Of a DNA stretch of 7,312 nucleotides, positions 5,929-7,312 are shown piece after piece. Under the pieces are notes generated by a model. The model was not told the DNA's origin and ran no database searches. It was given only the letters and a program-made list of their open reading frames with translations. The DNA comes from Rubrobacter sp. (GTDB lineage Bacteria; Actinomycetota; Rubrobacteria; Rubrobacterales; Rubrobacteraceae): the NCBI GenBank assembly GCA_019247245.1, contig JAFAPF010000069.1:1-7312 (forward strand), read 5' to 3'. Position numbers and translations under genes: made by a program. The stretch's first letter is position 1, and the number at the start of each line of letters is the position of its first letter.

Positions 5929-6308
5929 CTTTACAACAAGTGATCGGACCGAAGTCTCTAACTCTCGACCAAAGGTTGTGTTCAACGATGCCTAGAATGT
6001 AATTGGCTTTAGGGTAAGTTAGGTAGATCTTGGTGTGCCTACCTACTTTTGTGTGCCGTTTTGTGCGAAGCAGGGCCGGTCCTCAACCAACATCTGGTAC
6101 ATGTTCTCCCGGCCCTTCTCTTAGCTTACTTGTTTAGTCTGGCTAAAACCAGAGGCCAGTACATGACCAAAATTAGCTATTTTGGTCCCTGCGTGCAATA
6201 GGTCTCGATATACCCGAAGAGTTGCTAAGTTGGTGAGAATGCAACTGTTTGCCTCAAAGCCCTGCAAAGGGGTGGACCCGAGTCGGGTTGATAGAGTCTA
6301 AGAGCGCC
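5929..6308. other. gene-free stretch with three inverted repeats
   Basis: No coding region is recognised. Three dyads stand out. TAGGTAG/CTACCTA at 6020-6045 is followed by CTTTT on the plus strand. AGGGCCGG/CCGGCCCT spans 6072-6079 and 6109-6116 with a 29-nt loop. GACCAAAAT TAGCT ATTTTGGTC at 6165-6187 is a perfect 9-bp stem that could end the leftward xre transcript, though no T run follows. A noncoding RNA is possible, but I see no recognised family. Confidence 0.4.
6165..6187. repeat. perfect 9-bp inverted repeat with 5-nt loop
   Basis: GACCAAAAT and ATTTTGGTC pair exactly around TAGCT. It lies 122 nt past the stop of the leftward xre gene. It may be a weak terminator or an operator; the A/T-rich inner stem and missing T run leave this open. 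Confidence 0.55.
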
Positions 6309-6578
6309 TCAGAACCCCAACTTCTTCTTTTTCGGCTTATCCTGTTCTTGGCCCTCAGATGCTATGAGTGCTCGCGGTTGGCCTTCCCAGTTCCCAACCA
6401 ACTCTCCAGGCTTCACCCCAAGGCTCGCAGCTAGCTTGCGGATTGTTGTTGGGTAAGCTCGGCGCTGCCCGGTTTCGAGTTTCGAGATTGTATCTCGCGC
6501 TACCCCGCTCTCGTCCGCTAGCTGCTGTTGACTCATGACGGCTTGCTGGCGCAGCCTTCTCAAAGGCGAAACGTCCAC
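6309..6578 (-). CDS. Xre-family helix-turn-helix transcriptional regulator
   Basis: The 89-residue protein is essentially one HTH_3/Cro-CI domain (about residues 5-60): SPLRRLRQQAVMSQQQLADE, SGVARDTISKLETGQRRAYP, TTIRKLAASLGVKPGELVG. The second and third helices are QQQLADESG and ARDTISKLE (27-35, DNA recognition). A short tail ends KPKKKKLGF; the lysine run may add nonspecific DNA contact. The start is GTG at 6578, with AGGAGGT at 6588-6594 and a 9-nt gap; a longer frame from TTG at 6617 would overlap the promoter -10 and lacks a ribosome site. It is divergent from clpP with 138 nt between starts, so control of clpP and of itself is likely. In other Actinobacteria the Xre-type activator ClgR controls clp genes, but this sequence is not clearly ClgR, and the target is inferred from position only. 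Confidence 0.88.
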   Translation of the reverse strand: MDVSPLRRLRQQAVMSQQQLADESGVARDTISKLETGQRRAYPTTIRKLAASLGVKPGELVGNWEGQPRALIASEGQEQDKPKKKKLGF

Positions 6579-6616
6579 CGTATTGCTACCTCCTGCCGAA
6601 TGGTACGACGAACGCA

Positions 6617-6645
6617 ATTATACGGCTCTGCGAAAGAATACTCCA
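6617..6645 (-). promoter_or_regulatory. promoter of the xre gene
   Basis: On the minus strand a perfect TATAAT at 6622-6617 is preceded, after 17 nt, by TGGAGT (6645-6640), a poor -35. A perfect -10 with a weak -35 suits a promoter that is activated or autoregulated. The leader to the GTG start would be about 30 nt. Confidence 0.6.
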
Positions 6646-6651
6646 CGATAA

Positions 6652-6680
6652 TTGCTAAAACACTACATAAATGCTACTAT
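6652..6680 (+). promoter_or_regulatory. promoter of clpP
   Basis: TTGCTA (6652-6657), a 17-nt spacer and TACTAT (6675-6680) each match the consensus at 4 of 6 positions with ideal spacing. Transcription would start near 6687, about 30 nt before the ATG. The -35 elements of clpP and xre lie only 6 nt apart, back to back, so one bound regulator could affect both. Confidence 0.55.
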
Positions 6681-6716
6681 TAACCTGCACGCATACACGA
6701 CGAAGGAGGCTGGCGG

Positions 6717-7312
6717 ATGAACAACGGCCCTAGGTTGGTCGTCCCATACGTGACCGAGCAGAGCCCACGGGGTGAGAGGACGATGGACATCTACTCACGG
6801 CTCTTGTCGGATAGGATCATCTTCCTCGGCACGCCTATCGACGACCAGGTCGCGAACACTATTATGGCGCAGCTCCTACACCTAGATTCCGAGGACCCCG
6901 AGCAGGACATAAACCTCTATATAAACTCCCCGGGTGGTAGCGTCTCTGCTGGCATGGCTATCTACGATACAATGCAATTCGTCTCTTGCGACGTCGCTAC
7001 GACAGCTCTGGGTATAGCGGCCTCGATGTCGGCAACGCTGCTGGCAGCGGGGACGAAGGGCAAGAGGAGCGCACTCCCTAACACGAGGGTCCTCTTGCAC
7101 CAACCGCATAGTCAGGGGGGCTTGGGCGGGCAAGTCTCTGACATAGAGATACACGCCAGGGAGATGGTCCAGACAAAGCGACGCATGAACGAGATTCTAG
7201 CCAACCATACAGGGCAGCCGTTCGAGAAGGTCGAACGCGATACCGACCGTGACTACATCCTCGGTGCCGAAGACGCAGTCGAGTACGGGGTCTTAGACCG
7301 GGTGGTCAGTCG
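6717..7312 (+). CDS. clpP: ATP-dependent Clp protease proteolytic subunit, 3' end beyond the window
   Basis: ClpP forms the barrel-shaped serine protease that degrades proteins unfolded by ClpC, ClpX or ClpA. The 198 complete codons seen cover nearly the whole protein (usual length about 195-210). The N-terminus [20 protein letters not shown] includes the processing and axial-loop region. [18 protein letters not shown] forms the oxyanion loop. The catalytic triad is S103 (in [11 protein letters not shown]), H128 (in VLLHQPHS) and D179 (in [10 protein letters not shown]), all present. The usual GQAASMG around the serine is GIAASMS here, so the residue two past the catalytic serine is serine rather than glycine. 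The handle region [21 protein letters not shown] is complete. The start ATG at 6717 has AAGGAGG at 6703-6709, 7 nt upstream. It is divergent from an Xre regulator; a second clpP or clpX may follow off the right edge. Confidence 0.96.
   Translation, partial: MNNGPRLVVPYVTEQSPRGERTMDIYSRLLSDRIIFLGTPIDDQVANTIMAQLLHLDSEDPEQDINLYINSPGGSVSAGMAIYDTMQFVSCDVATTALGIAASMSATLLAAGTKGKRSALPNTRVLLHQPHSQGGLGGQVSDIEIHAREMVQTKRRMNEILANHTGQPFEKVERDTDRDYILGAEDAVEYGVLDRVVS

Noticed and set aside
6218..6300. tRNA-like look around GCTAAGTTGGTGAGAATGC and GGACCCGAGTCGGGTT
   Set aside because: No cloverleaf could be folded: no matching acceptor stem, no anticodon arm, and no TTCGA T-loop.
1..7312. CRISPR array, toxin-antitoxin pair or defence system
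   Set aside because: No regularly spaced repeats and no recognisable toxin, nuclease or defence proteins; the lone Xre gene has no partner toxin and faces clpP instead.

Overview
The window looks like chromosomal DNA from a deep-branching, Rubrobacter-like actinobacterium. The evidence is indirect: DUF1269 and DUF1259 (LppY/LpqO-type) proteins, a GH15 enzyme with a trehalase-type N-terminus, strong AGGAGG ribosome sites in front of GTG and TTG starts, and a partial tRNA-Arg(ACG) whose acceptor strand fits that group as I remember it. I judge this from family resemblance only. Coding density is low, roughly 60%, and several genes or gene pieces look damaged.

Layout, left to right. Positions 1-214 (-) hold the start of a DUF1269 gene that runs off the left edge. 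Positions 215-640 are gene-free but contain a perfect 34-bp palindrome. At 618-872 (+) lies a small cyclase/monooxygenase-like gene that has lost its 5' end. At 983-1128 is a 146-bp MITE-like element with 23-bp terminal inverted repeats. At 1255-2202 (-) is a membrane-anchored two-domain DUF1259 protein with a TTG start. After another gene-poor stretch comes a two-gene unit on the plus strand: a short GNAT-like protein (2732-3022), then a GH15 glucoamylase/trehalase (3058-4872). Both carry an apparent lesion: the GNAT lacks its acetyl-CoA loop, and the GH15 reading frame has ATA where the expected start codon should be.

Positions 4873-5458 hold no clear gene. They contain the 3' half of a tRNA-Arg gene, beginning exactly at the anticodon loop, and a strong 11-bp hairpin. 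A small cysteine-containing protein (5529-5822, -) follows, with its own promoter and terminator. Positions 5929-6308 are another gene-free stretch with hairpins. At the right end an Xre-type regulator (6309-6578, -) and clpP (6717 to the right edge, +) diverge from a compact shared promoter region. That arrangement recalls, but does not prove, regulator control of Clp protease genes as by ClgR in other Actinobacteria.

I see no clear new multi-gene system, CRISPR array or defence island. The most useful leads are the ATA start, the GNAT loop deletion, the half-tRNA, the palindrome, the MITE and the xre/clpP pair.
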